64,000 nucleotides of DNA from Dethiosulfatarculus sandiegensis (GTDB lineage Bacteria; Desulfobacterota; Desulfarculia; Desulfarculales; Desulfarculaceae), in the NCBI RefSeq assembly GCF_000931935.2, contig NZ_AZAC01000004.1:1-64000 (forward strand), read 5' to 3'. The notes beneath the pieces are model-generated. The model was not told the DNA's origin. It searched no databases and saw only the letters and a list, made by a program, of their open reading frames with translations. Positions 35,594-44,185 of the stretch are shown one piece after another. The position numbers and the translations under genes were made by a program. Every line of letters begins with the position of its first letter. Position 1 is the stretch's first letter.

Positions 35594-36485
35594 ACTCTCC
35601 GCCAAAAAAGGCTCTTTGACCAAGGGGCGGGTGGAAAAGGCGAGAAGTGTCTCTCCCAGGCTCAACCGCCAGAAGGTCAAGCGCCGTCCTTCTCAGAAGC
35701 CCAAGGGGATGAGCCCGGCGGGCAAGGCCTTTTGGAAGGGCCTTTTCAGGGTTTTTGCCATGGCTGTGATCACCCTGTTGGTTTCGGGCGGGCTTTTGGC
35801 CGCCTATGCATCCCTGGCCACCCATCCGGGGTTTCAGGTCAAAAGGGCCGAGATAAAGGGAGTGAAGAGGCTTCCCGAACTGGAAATCTTACGCACCGCG
35901 GGCATAGGCAGCAGGACAAACATCCTGTCTTTACCTGTGGGCGCTATTGAAAAGAAATTAACCGAGATGTCCTGGGTCCGGGAGGCAAGCGTGAACAGGG
36001 TCCTGCCGGATCAGGTGCGCATAACCATAAAGGAGTATGAACCCAAACAACTGGCTTTGGTTGAGGGTGGTTTTTACTATCTCGACGCCGCCATGCGGGC
36101 CTTTGCACCCATGGGGGTGGCGCCGTCTTTGGATCTTCCCCTTTTGACCGGATTGACCAAGGCTGATCTGGTGGATCCTGATGATGACGTCAGGGCTCTT
36201 TTAGATGCATCTTTGGAGTTGTTGAATTGCCTTCCGGCCAAAGAAAAAAAGGCAGGGGGAAGCTTAAGTGAAATTCATCTGGATCGGGTCTGGGGCTTGA
36301 GTCTGGTTTTTTCCGATCTCTTCCCGACTGTGCGAATTGGCAGGGGAGATTTCAAAACCAGGTTGGCGAGGCTTGAAAAGGTCAAGTCCGATCTTCTGAG
36401 GCGGCAGGAGTTGAAGCGGGTTTTGCTCATTGATCTGAGCGATGAAAGGCGGGTTTTTGTTCGCCTTAGAGGAGATTCCCTATGA
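35586..36485 (+). CDS. ftsQ: cell division protein FtsQ
   Basis: A 299-residue bitopic protein. A basic cytoplasmic tail of about 50 residues, one membrane helix (about 55-78, VFAMAVITLLVSGGLLAAYA), a POTRA domain (FQVKRAEIKGVKRLPELEIL to VRITIKEYEPKQLALVEG) and the FtsQ beta domain with RVFVRLRGDSL at its end. It links FtsL/FtsB to the divisome. Start GTG 35586 follows a G-rich site. The usual ddl gene before ftsQ is missing. It overlaps ftsA by four bases. Confidence 0.9.
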   Translation: MFKLSAKKGSLTKGRVEKARSVSPRLNRQKVKRRPSQKPKGMSPAGKAFWKGLFRVFAMAVITLLVSGGLLAAYASLATHPGFQVKRAEIKGVKRLPELEILRTAGIGSRTNILSLPVGAIEKKLTEMSWVREASVNRVLPDQVRITIKEYEPKQLALVEGGFYYLDAAMRAFAPMGVAPSLDLPLLTGLTKADLVDPDDDVRALLDASLELLNCLPAKEKKAGGSLSEIHLDRVWGLSLVFSDLFPTVRIGRGDFKTRLARLEKVKSDLLRRQELKRVLLIDLSDERRVFVRLRGDSL

Positions 36486-37708
36486 GTGTCGAAGGCCAGG
36501 TCATTGTTGGTTTGGATATCGGCACCACCAAAATCTGTGCCGTTGTCGGTGAACTCACCGACGAAGGTATACAGATAATCGGTATGGGCAGCCATCCATC
36601 CGAAGGGCTGCGCAAGGGAGTGGTGGTGAATATCGAAACCACGGTGAACAGCATAAAAAGGGCCGTGGAAGAAGCGGAGATGATGGCCGGCTGTGAAATA
36701 ACCGGGGTTCTCACCGGAATAGCCGGCGGCCATATAAAAGGAATTAATTCTCACGGCGTAATAGCCGTGAAAGGCAAAGAAGTGACCCGCAGGGAAGTTG
36801 AGCGGGTGATAGACGCCGCCAGGGCGGTCGCCATACCTACGGACCGGGAGGTGCTGCACATCCTGCCCCAGGAGTTTATTCTGGACGGTCAGGAAGGCAT
36901 CCAGGACCCGGTGGGCATGAGCGGAGTGAGACTGGAGGCCAAGGTGCATATTGTCACCGGGGCCGTGGCCAGCGCTCACAATCTGATCAAATGCTGTAAT
37001 CAGGCCGGACTGGATGTGGATGACCTGGTTTTACAGTCCCTGGCCAGCGGCGAGGCGGTTTTGACAGACGAGGAGCGTAACCTGGGTGTGGTGCTCCTGG
37101 ACTTTGGCGGAGGCACCACAGACCTGGCCATTTTTCAGGGAGAGGCCATCAAGCACACAGGCGTGCTTGCCTTGGGCGGCAACAACCTGACCACGGATTT
37201 GGCCATGGGTCTGCGCACTCCGCTTAAAGAAGCGGAGAAACTCAAGAAACACTATGGCTCGGCCCTGGTCTCCCTGGTTGCCAAAGACGATGTGGTTCAG
37301 GTGGAGAGCATAGGAGGACAGCGTCCCCGCAGGATCAAGCGCGCCATTGTGAGTGAGATCCTGGAGCCCAGGGTGGAAGAGATACTGACTTTGTTGCAGA
37401 TGGAGGTGGAAAGAAGCGGGGTGACCCAGCAGGCCTCGGGCAGCATTGTCCTTACCGGCGGCTCCTCTTTATTGGAGGGGCTGGTGGAGATGGCTGAACA
37501 GGTATTTAATTTTCCCGCCCGATTGGGGTACCCGACCGGTGTGGGAGGTCTGAAGGAAGTCGTGAATAATCCAATGTACGCGACCGCGGTTGGGCTGGTG
37601 CTTTACGGCGCCCGCAATACGGCGGAGAAGAAATTCCGGATCAGAGACGTGAATATCTTCAACCGTATAACCACCCGCATGCGTACATGGTTTAAGGATA
37701 TTATTTAA
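36482..37708 (+). CDS. ftsA: cell division actin homologue FtsA
   Basis: A 408-residue actin-fold ATPase. Phosphate 1 loop VGLDIGTTKICAVVGE, phosphate 2 loop VVLLDFGGGTTDLAIFQ, adenosine motif IVLTGGSSLLEGL, and the C-terminal amphipathic membrane helix (FNRITTRMRTWFKDII). The 1C domain in place of actin subdomain 1B is implied by the VTGAVASAHNLIKCC region. It tethers FtsZ to the membrane. Twenty-three bases separate it from ftsZ. Confidence 0.96.
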   Translation: MSVEGQVIVGLDIGTTKICAVVGELTDEGIQIIGMGSHPSEGLRKGVVVNIETTVNSIKRAVEEAEMMAGCEITGVLTGIAGGHIKGINSHGVIAVKGKEVTRREVERVIDAARAVAIPTDREVLHILPQEFILDGQEGIQDPVGMSGVRLEAKVHIVTGAVASAHNLIKCCNQAGLDVDDLVLQSLASGEAVLTDEERNLGVVLLDFGGGTTDLAIFQGEAIKHTGVLALGGNNLTTDLAMGLRTPLKEAEKLKKHYGSALVSLVAKDDVVQVESIGGQRPRRIKRAIVSEILEPRVEEILTLLQMEVERSGVTQQASGSIVLTGGSSLLEGLVEMAEQVFNFPARLGYPTGVGGLKEVVNNPMYATAVGLVLYGARNTAEKKFRIRDVNIFNRITTRMRTWFKDII

Positions 37709-37731
37709 ACGCCTTTCGAAGGAGGGTCGAA

Positions 37732-38925
37732 ATGGCTATGGAAATTGAGATGATGGATAACTTGAGCGCTGGAGCTAAACTCCGAGTCGTCGGAATCGGT
37801 GGGGGCGGCAACAACGCCCTGAACAACATGATCGAGTCCGGTCTGCAAGGTGTTGAGTTTATTGCGGCCAACACGGATATCCAGGCGCTGGAGAACAGCA
37901 GGGCCAGGGTGCAACTCCAGTTGGGACGCAACCTGACCCGCGGTCTCGGCGCAGGCGCCAACCCCGATGTGGGGCGTCAGGCGGCCTTGGAGGACCGGGA
38001 CAAGATCAAGGAGCTGTTGAGCAACAGTGACATGGTTTTTGTCACAGCCGGCCTGGGCGGAGGCACCGGCACCGGCGGGGCCCCGGTGGTGGCGGAGGTT
38101 GCCAAGGAGATTGGCGCGCTCACAGTGGCGGTGGTGACCAAACCCTTTGATTTCGAGGGTAAGCGCCGCAAGGAGATGGCTCTTAGGGGTGTAGAGGAGC
38201 TGAAAAAGGTGGTGGACACCTTGATCGTGATCCCCAACACCCGCTTGATGAGCCTGGCTCCTAAAAACGCCCGTTTTCTGGATATGCTCAAGACCGCGGA
38301 CGAAGTGCTTTTGTATGCGGTGAAGGGCATCAGCGATCTGATCATGGCGCCCGGCCAGATCAACCTGGACTTTGCCGATGTGCGGGCCGTGATGAGTGAA
38401 ATGGGCGTGGCTCTTATGGGCACGGGTCAGGCCACCGGCGAGGACAGGGCCATGAAGGCTGCCGAGGCTGCCATCAGTAATCCTCTGTTGGATGATGTGA
38501 AGATCGATGGAGCCAGAGGGGTACTGGTGAACATAACCGCCACCCAGGATATGTCCATAGCCGAGGTGGCAGAGGCGAGCACCTTTATCCAGGAGGCCGC
38601 CCACGAAGATGCCAATATCTTCTGGGGCACGGTTATCGATGATTCCATGGGCGACGATATCCGCATCACGGTTATTGCCACCGGCATTGGCTCGGAGGAA
38701 GAGGCTGCCGTCCACCCGGGCAGTATGCGCAGTGTGGTGAACGGAGCCAATGTGGACCCAAGTGTGGTGGATCATATTGAGATTGCCCGCTATGCCAGGA
38801 ATATGGGGGGAAATGTGGACCAGCGCGGACCGTCCACTCCCGGTTCTCCCAAGGCTGCGGCCTATCCCCTGGGTGATGGCGATGATTATGACGTTCCCAC
38901 CTTTTTGAGGAGGCAGGCGGACTAG
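37732..38925 (+). CDS. ftsZ: cell division tubulin homologue FtsZ
   Basis: A 397-residue GTPase that forms the division ring. The nucleotide site includes IGGGGNNALNNMI, the signature GLGGGTGTGGAP (about residues 104-115), and the T7 synergy loop NLDFADVRAVM. The C-terminal peptide DVPTFLRRQAD binds FtsA. Ribosome site GGAGG lies seven bases before ATG 37732. Structured RNA and a terminator follow within 240 bases, so this is the end of the dcw transcription unit. Confidence 0.97.
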   Translation: MAMEIEMMDNLSAGAKLRVVGIGGGGNNALNNMIESGLQGVEFIAANTDIQALENSRARVQLQLGRNLTRGLGAGANPDVGRQAALEDRDKIKELLSNSDMVFVTAGLGGGTGTGGAPVVAEVAKEIGALTVAVVTKPFDFEGKRRKEMALRGVEELKKVVDTLIVIPNTRLMSLAPKNARFLDMLKTADEVLLYAVKGISDLIMAPGQINLDFADVRAVMSEMGVALMGTGQATGEDRAMKAAEAAISNPLLDDVKIDGARGVLVNITATQDMSIAEVAEASTFIQEAAHEDANIFWGTVIDDSMGDDIRITVIATGIGSEEEAAVHPGSMRSVVNGANVDPSVVDHIEIARYARNMGGNVDQRGPSTPGSPKAAAYPLGDGDDYDVPTFLRRQAD

Positions 38926-39031
38926 CAGCATATAAGGGGCATGAAATAACTACTGATAGAGGCAGGAAAATTTTGACCTCTGTCTTGCATCCACCGGAGA
39001 ATTATTCGTTTTCGGGTTAACGGGTGTAGTG

Positions 39032-39115
39032 TGACGCTAAAAAAGGGAGCCGGATTCTCTGATAGCCGGTTGTGCCTTTTACCCGGCGTCATAAAAAGGC
39101 AGGTGATCGCACCTG
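39032..39115 (+). other. nested hairpins downstream of ftsZ
   Basis: Three concentric pairs: TGACGC (39032-39037) with GCGTCA (39086-39091), AAAAGG (39041-39046) with CCTTTT (39075-39080), and CCGG (39050-39053) with CCGG (39066-39069). A separate perfect hairpin CAGGTG-ATCG-CACCTG follows at 39100-39115. With the terminator at 39129-39166 this could be the 3' part of the ftsZ message or a separate small RNA. I do not recognise an RNA family. Confidence 0.5.
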
Positions 39116-39128
39116 TCCTAACATGTGA

Positions 39129-39166
39129 GGCCGTCGGGACCACCCTCCATTAAGGTTCCGGCGGCC
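39129..39166. terminator. terminator after ftsZ
   Basis: Arms GGCCGTCGGGACC (39129-39141) and GGTTCCGGCGGCC (39154-39166) pair along 13 positions with two G-T pairs, followed by ATTCTTTATT on the plus strand. It can also face the convergent gene ending at 39227. Confidence 0.75.
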
Positions 39167-39226
39167 ATTCTTTATTAGTTGATTCAATAAGTTGCGAAAA
39201 CTGTCAAAAAAATGGCACGAACAGGG

Positions 39227-40084
39227 TCAGCGTCCTCTAAAGGATTGGACCGGTTTCTTCGGGGGAGGGGCGAAGATACCCAAGGCAACAGGCAGGGCGG
39301 CGCTGGGCCAGGGAAGTCCCATACTGCCGGAGGGGCTTCCGTATTGAGTAAGGGTGTAATCTCCCACCTTAAGGTCAAGTTGGGCTTCAGGCCCGCCATC
39401 CATGCACATTACTTCCCGAATATCCAATCCGGATTTGGCCAGATAGTCGGCAAATTCCCAAAGGGTGTGTTCACCTTTGGTGATTATCACCAAGATGTTG
39501 CCCGAAGAATCTTCGGCCAGGGCGGTTCGGTTGGCCACATGGGCCGTACGCCGGACCCTGATATTGCCGAAGCGGTCCAGAAGCATGATGGACTGGGCAG
39601 CCTGCCGATAGGGCAGATGTTCGATATCCAAGGCTGTGTACTGCATATCCAGCACCCTTGCCTTGGGGAGGGAAGGATCGTCGGGTTCCGCTACAAACAG
39701 GCCTGCCGGTCTGGAAGCCAGGCGGCTTAGCCTCCGGCCGTCTTTGATCAAAAGGCCCAGGTAGTTTTTTTCCGGTGTAAACAATCCGGCGTTGACCACT
39801 GCCAGAGCACCGGTCTTCTTCCGCCAGTCCCCGGCATCGTAGCCCCTTTCACCATTGGGGGCGGCCAGAACCCTGAAGCCCAGGACCTGGGGATTGATCT
39901 TCAGGAGTATGACATCTTCGCTGCCTGTCCTGGCTGTATCCGATGCCTGGATCACACTAAGGCTAAGGCCCGGGCGCAAGATTTGCCAGGATAGGTCGGG
40001 CTTGGCCAGGGCTGAGCCGGGTGAAAAGGCCAGCCATGCCGCAATGGGTAAGATGAGGAAATTCTTTTTTAGTTTTGATCCCAT
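39227..40084 (-). CDS. exported phosphodiester glycosidase-like (NAGPA) protein
   Basis: A 285-residue protein with an N-terminal signal peptide (KKNFLILPIAAWLAF...ALA), so periplasmic or surface-exposed. The rest matches the NAGPA domain (phosphodiester glycosidase family): RPGLSLSVIQ, VILLKINPQVLGFRV, ALAVVNAGLFTPEKNYLGLL, and the late signature REVMCMDGGPEAQLDL with GSPSGS. In the animal enzyme this fold uncovers mannose 6-phosphate; bacterial members are thought to act on phosphodiester-linked sugars or wall polymers. Single gene, convergent with the dcw cluster. Confidence 0.8.
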   Translation of the reverse strand: MGSKLKKNFLILPIAAWLAFSPGSALAKPDLSWQILRPGLSLSVIQASDTARTGSEDVILLKINPQVLGFRVLAAPNGERGYDAGDWRKKTGALAVVNAGLFTPEKNYLGLLIKDGRRLSRLASRPAGLFVAEPDDPSLPKARVLDMQYTALDIEHLPYRQAAQSIMLLDRFGNIRVRRTAHVANRTALAEDSSGNILVIITKGEHTLWEFADYLAKSGLDIREVMCMDGGPEAQLDLKVGDYTLTQYGSPSGSMGLPWPSAALPVALGIFAPPPKKPVQSFRGR

Positions 40085-40165
40085 AACGGGATTCTATCCC
40101 TCAAAAGACGGGTCTTGCAAGTGGCTAGGGTAATACGTTTGATAAGGAGCTGATTTTAAAATGAA

Positions 40166-40205
40166 AGCCGCCTCAAATCCGGTGAGGGCCGGAATTGAGG
40201 CGGCT
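40166..40205 (-). terminator. terminator of the small gene at 40251
   Basis: Arms AGCCGCCTCAA (40166-40176) and TTGAGGCGGCT (40195-40205) with an inner TCCGG/CCGGA stem. On the minus strand it runs into TTTCATTTT. Confidence 0.8.
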
Positions 40206-40250
40206 CTAATGTCATTTGTGCGAAAGGCCTTTGGCCTTAAGTCAGGTGTC

Positions 40251-40553
40251 TCAGGCCATGGCCTGTCTTAAGCCCAGGTCACCCATCTCAGCGCTATCAT
40301 GGATAGGCATGGAGACGACCTCCAGGAACAGCGTCTTGGCCTCCTTGAAGCTGCGGGCAAAGAGAAAATCAAACAAGATCTGTTCTTTTCCGGAGCCTTT
40401 CGGGCTCAGCGCCTCGTGCACCTTGTTCTCAACCGCATCCAGGAGTTCGGGAGACCATGTTTCTCCGGACTCCACCACTTCGGGAGTTATGGTGATCAGG
40501 GCTTCGAGTATCACCTTGGTCAAGCCGCCGATATTTGCATCATTCAAGTTCAT
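40251..40553 (-). CDS. hypothetical 100-residue acidic helical protein
   Basis: Not recognised. The sequence is acidic and mostly helical, with LTKVILEALITITPEVVESG in the first part and LFDFLFARSFKEAKTLFLEV in the second, no membrane helix and no cysteines. GGAG lies seven bases before ATG 40553, and a good terminator follows the stop, so it is a real single-gene unit. An open 630-base region lies upstream. Confidence 0.7.
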   Translation of the reverse strand: MNLNDANIGGLTKVILEALITITPEVVESGETWSPELLDAVENKVHEALSPKGSGKEQILFDFLFARSFKEAKTLFLEVVSMPIHDSAEMGDLGLRQAMA

Positions 40554-41153
40554 TTTTTGCTCCAGCCTGAATTCGGTTTCTATTTATGCAAATTGCGGGC
40601 CATATGATGGAAAGAAAAAAAGATGAATGAAAACCGGAGGATAAAAAAGTAACCCAAAAGGATGATGGAAAAAAATTCCGTCAAAAATATGGCAGAAGAA
40701 CAACTTGTGCCGCCTTTGGCCAAAAAGCGGCGGCTATTTGCCGGGGAAGTTATTACAAAAAGACGGTTCGTAAATTGGTAATCTCCAGTCGGAAGGCGGT
40801 CTTACTAAGGCCGTCAGGAAGATCCGGCCAATCCGCCAATTGAGTGCGAGTTGAATGCGGGCAGGGTTGAGTCTGAAAAATTTAACGGGAGGGCACTCTC
40901 AAATATTCTTCCAGAAGCCAAGCCGGTTTGATTGATAGTGAAGCGGCTTGCACAGTGGTGCGCATTCGGTTTCACAGTCAAAAGAAAAAACTTTGCTTCA
41001 GAGATAAAATTTGAGGATGTGGTTTACTTAAGCCTGGTTTAACCCAAGTGATGTGGAAGACGACAAGGGAACCTGAACTTGCCTGTTAAAGACGCACCTA
41101 TCCACCCATGGTGCCACCCATTTTAAAATTCTGCGGATTGAATCCTTTGCCCT
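40554..41153. other. intergenic stretch without a supported gene
   Basis: About 600 bases, AT-rich near 40600-40760 and 40980-41030. No open frame with a ribosome site. No tRNA or repeat seen. The promoter of the 100-residue gene should lie at the left end. Confidence 0.4.
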
Positions 41154-41172
41154 AAAGGGGGAAGCCCCCTTT
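41154..41172 (-). terminator. terminator of the DUF2080-GNAT unit
   Basis: AAAGGGGG (41154-41161) pairs with CCCCCTTT (41165-41172) around a 3-base loop, eleven bases past the GNAT stop. The T tail is short. Confidence 0.6.
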
Positions 41173-41183
41173 TAAGGCATTTT

Positions 41184-41618
41184 TTACAAACCGAGCTGCA
41201 GATTGATAAAGGCGCTTCGGTCGAATCCCAGGTTTTTGAAAAAGGCCAGCATGTCGCCTGAGTCCCAGGGCACGGCAGTGAATACCTCCTGGACCTTTTT
41301 CCCCTTGAAATCCCGGAACAGTTCCTCTGCCAGGTGGGCGCCGGTGCCCCTGCCCATGTGATTTGGTTTCACACCGACCATTCCCAACCAGCCGCTGAGT
41401 TCGTTGCCAAACTCACCGACCTTGATCTCTCCGAGGATGAATCCCACTACCTGGCCTTCTTCATCTGCGACAAAGGCCGGCCTCAGCGGGTTATCAACGT
41501 GGTCACCGAGCATCTCGCGCCATTGGTCCGTTACGCTGCGCCTAGTGATTTCCTCTTGAATGGCGATCACGTCAGTCTGATCCTCTGAATTCATGCGGCG
41601 AAAATTCACTTGGTTCAT
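41184..41618 (-). CDS. GNAT family N-acetyltransferase
   Basis: A 144-residue acetyl-CoA-dependent acetyltransferase, RimI-like in size. The acetyl-CoA loop reads GVKPNHMGRGTGAHLAEEL (Q/RxxGxG/A type), preceded by AFVADEEGQVVGFILGEI and followed by AFFKNLGFDRSAF. Its substrate may be a protein N-terminus or a small amine; the sequence does not tell. It begins 12 bases after the DUF2080-like gene and is clearly co-transcribed with it. Confidence 0.85.
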   Translation of the reverse strand: MNQVNFRRMNSEDQTDVIAIQEEITRRSVTDQWREMLGDHVDNPLRPAFVADEEGQVVGFILGEIKVGEFGNELSGWLGMVGVKPNHMGRGTGAHLAEELFRDFKGKKVQEVFTAVPWDSGDMLAFFKNLGFDRSAFINLQLGL

Positions 41619-41630
41619 CCTTGGGCTTAG

Positions 41631-41840
41631 TTAGTCAATGCGGATTATCTTTACGTTTTTACCTACCCATTCAGGCGGAAGATAGACCCGTCCGGAGTTG
41701 CCGCTTTGGCGGACCTCCTTTTCGATCATTTCTTCGCCGTAAACTTCGAACTTGGCCTTGGGAGCGGCGTTGTTCTCAGCTTTTTTATCGTTCCCCTGTT
41801 TTTTTGCGCCGGTGATCGCGGCTTGTTGGTTTTTGACCAT
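41631..41840 (-). CDS. DUF2080-like (transposon-associated) small protein
   Basis: A 69-residue protein. Residues 1-30 are a charged, disordered leader; the rest (VYGEEMIEKEVRQSGNSGRV then YLPPEWVGKNVKIIRID) has the beta-rich pattern of AbrB/SpoVT-like domains and resembles DUF2080, a family annotated as transposon-encoded. No transposase or terminal repeats are present here, so it is more likely a small DNA-binding antitoxin-like or regulatory protein. A promoter with a palindrome over the transcription start lies upstream, which fits autoregulation by such a domain. The GNAT gene follows in the same unit. Confidence 0.65.
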   Translation of the reverse strand: MVKNQQAAITGAKKQGNDKKAENNAAPKAKFEVYGEEMIEKEVRQSGNSGRVYLPPEWVGKNVKIIRID

Positions 41841-41953
41841 TTATAGCCTTTTCCTGCATGATTTAGGGGTTGTCTGTTTAAGCCGAGAGCAAGAGCGCTA
41901 GCTTTTTTAAGTCAAACCTGCCGGCTGGGTGAAACTGCGTCCAGCTTGTAATT

Positions 41954-42001
41954 ACATTACAGCTATAATGTGACGATAAAAAAGCCCAAACAGCTTGTCA
42001 A
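41954..42001 (-). promoter_or_regulatory. promoter and operator of the DUF2080-GNAT unit
   Basis: Minus strand: TTGACA (42001-41996), 17 bases, TATCGT (41978-41973). The inverted repeat ACATTA-CAGCTA-TAATGT (41954-41971) lies immediately downstream, over the expected transcription start. Confidence 0.7.
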
Positions 42002-42013
42002 TATAAAAATTAG

Positions 42014-42766
42014 TTATCCGGTCCAAAAACGGTCCGGATCAAAAAAACGTATTATTTCCAGTTTTTCCCCTGTCGGAGCAGGTGTGACTTCCAATTCCGG
42101 GCGCACCTGGTATTGAAAACCCGTCTCCGCCTTGAGGTATTCGGCGTCAACGCCTGGATGGATAGAGGCCAGTTGGGCCCGGCCCCGGGGAAAACGAAAG
42201 ACCGCCAGGGTGGTTATGAGTACATTGGGCCCGCCACGCTCAAGGCCTTGTTCCGCCCGCCAGGAAGGTGTGTCGCCCCAGCCCGGAGAAGTTATGAAAT
42301 CCACCCTTGGCACCAGACGCCTTTTTTCATGGGGCATGATAATGGCCAGTTTCCGGGCCAGGCAGGCAATATCCGCGCCGCCGCCCGAGCCGGGCAGGCG
42401 AACAGGCCCGGCTTCACCCCGCACCAGGTGAGTGTTGACATTCCCGTAAATATCCACCTGAGCTCCGCCGATAAATCCCAGGTTTACCTTGCCTCTGCTT
42501 AAAATGGTCATTACCTCGCTCAAGGGGCACAGCCTCAGGGCCTCTGTCTGGTTCGGCGGGTCTGCCATGGTTACTATGGGGCCTTTGGCCGGAGTGTCCC
42601 TTATAACGCCGTTTTCAAATATTCCTATGGCATGGGGAGCATGGGTTGCCTTGGCCAGGCAAAAGGCAAGAAGCGGCAGGCGCATGCCGACAAAGACCAC
42701 CTCGTGGTCTTTGATTTCCCTTGCGGCGGCTGTCACCATAAGGTCCCCTGCTGAATAATCGCCTGC
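42014..42766 (-). CDS. CoA-transferase beta subunit (GctB-type)
   Basis: About 250 residues, class I CoA-transferase subunit B. VVFVGMRLPLLAFCLAKATH is followed by IGIFENGVIRD; the ENG motif carries the Glu that forms the acyl-CoA thioester in this class, and it is intact. A glycine-rich part RLPGSGGGADIACLARK follows. Glutaconate CoA-transferase-like pairs move CoA between dicarboxylic or ring-cleavage acids. IpdB-type relatives in steroid breakdown lack this Glu, so a transferase is more likely here. I choose ATG 42766 just past the alpha-subunit stop; ATG 42784 is an alternative overlapping it. Confidence 0.8.
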   Translation of the reverse strand, partial: AGDYSAGDLMVTAAAREIKDHEVVFVGMRLPLLAFCLAKATHAPHAIGIFENGVIRDTPAKGPIVTMADPPNQTEALRLCPLSEVMTILSRGKVNLGFIGGAQVDIYGNVNTHLVRGEAGPVRLPGSGGGADIACLARKLAIIMPHEKRRLVPRVDFITSPGWGDTPSWRAEQGLERGGPNVLITTLAVFRFPRGRAQLASIHPGVDAEYLKAETGFQYQVRPELEVTPAPTGEKLEIIRFFDPDRFWTG

Positions 42767-42773
42767 CATCGCC

Positions 42774-43700
42774 TCACCAATCATATTCCAGGGAAGTGGA
42801 TAAACGGGAATTCTGAACCGTAAGTGCGGCAAGACGTCCCATGCCCAGCTTCTCCAGGTAGGCTTTATGGTCTTTCAGATTGTAAATCCACTCGTCAAGC
42901 CAACTCTCGGCCCCTTGCCTGGTCTTAGTGGCCTTTGCATAGTCAAGGTAGAGGAGGTTATCCAGGCCGTAATAGCCCTGGACCGGAGCCGGATGGGCCC
43001 CCCAGGCTATGGGGCAGACCGCATCCACGCAAAATCCCGCCAAAAAGGTGCGGTCCGGGTCTTTGCGCACCTCTTTGGTCGAGACGAGTTCTTCACAGGT
43101 GATAAGGACTTTTTCGGCTGCCAAAGCGGCTTCTTTGCTTATGCCGCTGGCCCCCCATAACCTGCAGTTGCCGTATGAGTCGGCCTTTTGTACATGCAGG
43201 ATAGTCAGATCCGGATTTAAGGCCTTTATGGCTAATAGCTTTTTCCCGCTGTGCGGGCAGATTAAGTCCTTGAAATGGGGATTTCCCTTTACGATGTCAC
43301 TGCCTGCCGGAGAGATGCCCACGGCCATGGGAAGCCCCCTGGATCCCGCCTCCAAGGCCAGGCTGATGCTGAAATTGCTGTGGTTGACCACCTTGAGTTG
43401 CGGTTGTTTTTTTTTCTCGACCGCCCGGCGGAATGAGTAACCTATGCCTGTGGATACATTCCCCACCCAGGCGGCGATGACTTGCCTGGCCAGCCCGGCT
43501 GCGATGATCTGGTCAAAACAGATGTTGGATATCGGGCCTATCAGGGTGAGGTCCCTTTTCTTTTGCCGGATTATCTCGTGGGCCGCCGCATAGGGGATAA
43601 GCCCTTCCAGGGCGCATCCCAGGGCCAGGCTCATGCCAGGTTGCACCAGGGTTGATATTGCGGAAGCCAGATCACTGACCTTGTCCGGGGCATCGGCCAT
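42774..43700 (-). CDS. CoA-transferase alpha subunit (GctA-type)
   Basis: A 308-residue partner of the beta subunit. Motifs: PGMSLALGCALEGLIPYAAA, LTLIGPISNICFDQIIAAG, WVGNVSTGIGYSFRRAVE, ILHVQKADSYGNCRLWG and FCVDAVCPIAWGAHPAPVQG, all typical of GctA/IpdA-type subunits. The two genes form a unit of their own, with seven bases between the alpha stop and the chosen beta start. No dehydratase or dehydrogenase gene lies beside them, so the acid substrate is open. Confidence 0.85.
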   Translation of the reverse strand: MADAPDKVSDLASAISTLVQPGMSLALGCALEGLIPYAAAHEIIRQKKRDLTLIGPISNICFDQIIAAGLARQVIAAWVGNVSTGIGYSFRRAVEKKKQPQLKVVNHSNFSISLALEAGSRGLPMAVGISPAGSDIVKGNPHFKDLICPHSGKKLLAIKALNPDLTILHVQKADSYGNCRLWGASGISKEAALAAEKVLITCEELVSTKEVRKDPDRTFLAGFCVDAVCPIAWGAHPAPVQGYYGLDNLLYLDYAKATKTRQGAESWLDEWIYNLKDHKAYLEKLGMGRLAALTVQNSRLSTSLEYDW

Positions 43701-44185
43701 GCAAAACCGCCTTGCCTTAAATGAAAAATAATAAGTACTTTAAATTCATAGCAGATTGAAGGGGCAAACAGCAAGGCGCCGGCCCTGCCAAAAGGCTCCT
43801 GAACAGGTGGACTTAGGCTGTCTGAATAGTTATCGTAATCACAAGGCTAAGGTGGCTTTTTGAAAATCGAATAAATTCAGCTTTTTGAATGTCAAAAAAA
43901 ACACAAATGGGCCGAGGTGCTCGTGAAGGGCAATGCGGGAAAATTTCTTTTAAAAAACCAAAAAACACCCAAATGGATGCTGATTGCTTTTGGCCTGCTC
44001 TTTTATTGTCCGCTTTGCCGGGGTTTTTAACCGGAGGTTATTTGGGATGATCTGCCGGGATTTGTTGATGCAAAAGGTTTTTAAAGTGGAGTTGCTCAAG
44101 CAAGTGCTTCCATTTTTTCCCGGGCTCCTAGGGGAGGGGCCGCCAAAAGGAGATGAAGTTTAAATGGTTGTCTGCTTTGGGAGCG
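43701..44185. other. intergenic stretch between the CoA-transferase and kinase genes
   Basis: About 480 bases. AT-rich near 43720-43760 and 43850-44010. A hairpin of arms TTGCT/AGCAA with flanking TGGA/TCCA followed by TTTTTT (about 44087-44120, plus strand) looks terminator-like but has no gene before it on that strand. No gene supported. Confidence 0.4.

Noticed and set aside
34622-35680. 352-codon minus-strand frame opposite murB
   Set aside because: Shadow of murB; composition and lack of start signals.
37705-38931. 408-codon minus-strand frame opposite ftsZ
   Set aside because: Antisense shadow of ftsZ, rich in His and Gly; no independent evidence.
41631-41840. Insertion sequence suggested by the DUF2080 label
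   Set aside because: No transposase gene, terminal inverted repeats or target duplications around it.
43730-43800. Sigma-54 promoter ahead of the CoA-transferase genes (TTGGCA...TTGC)
   Set aside because: The spacing between GG and GC is 15 bases, not the required 10.
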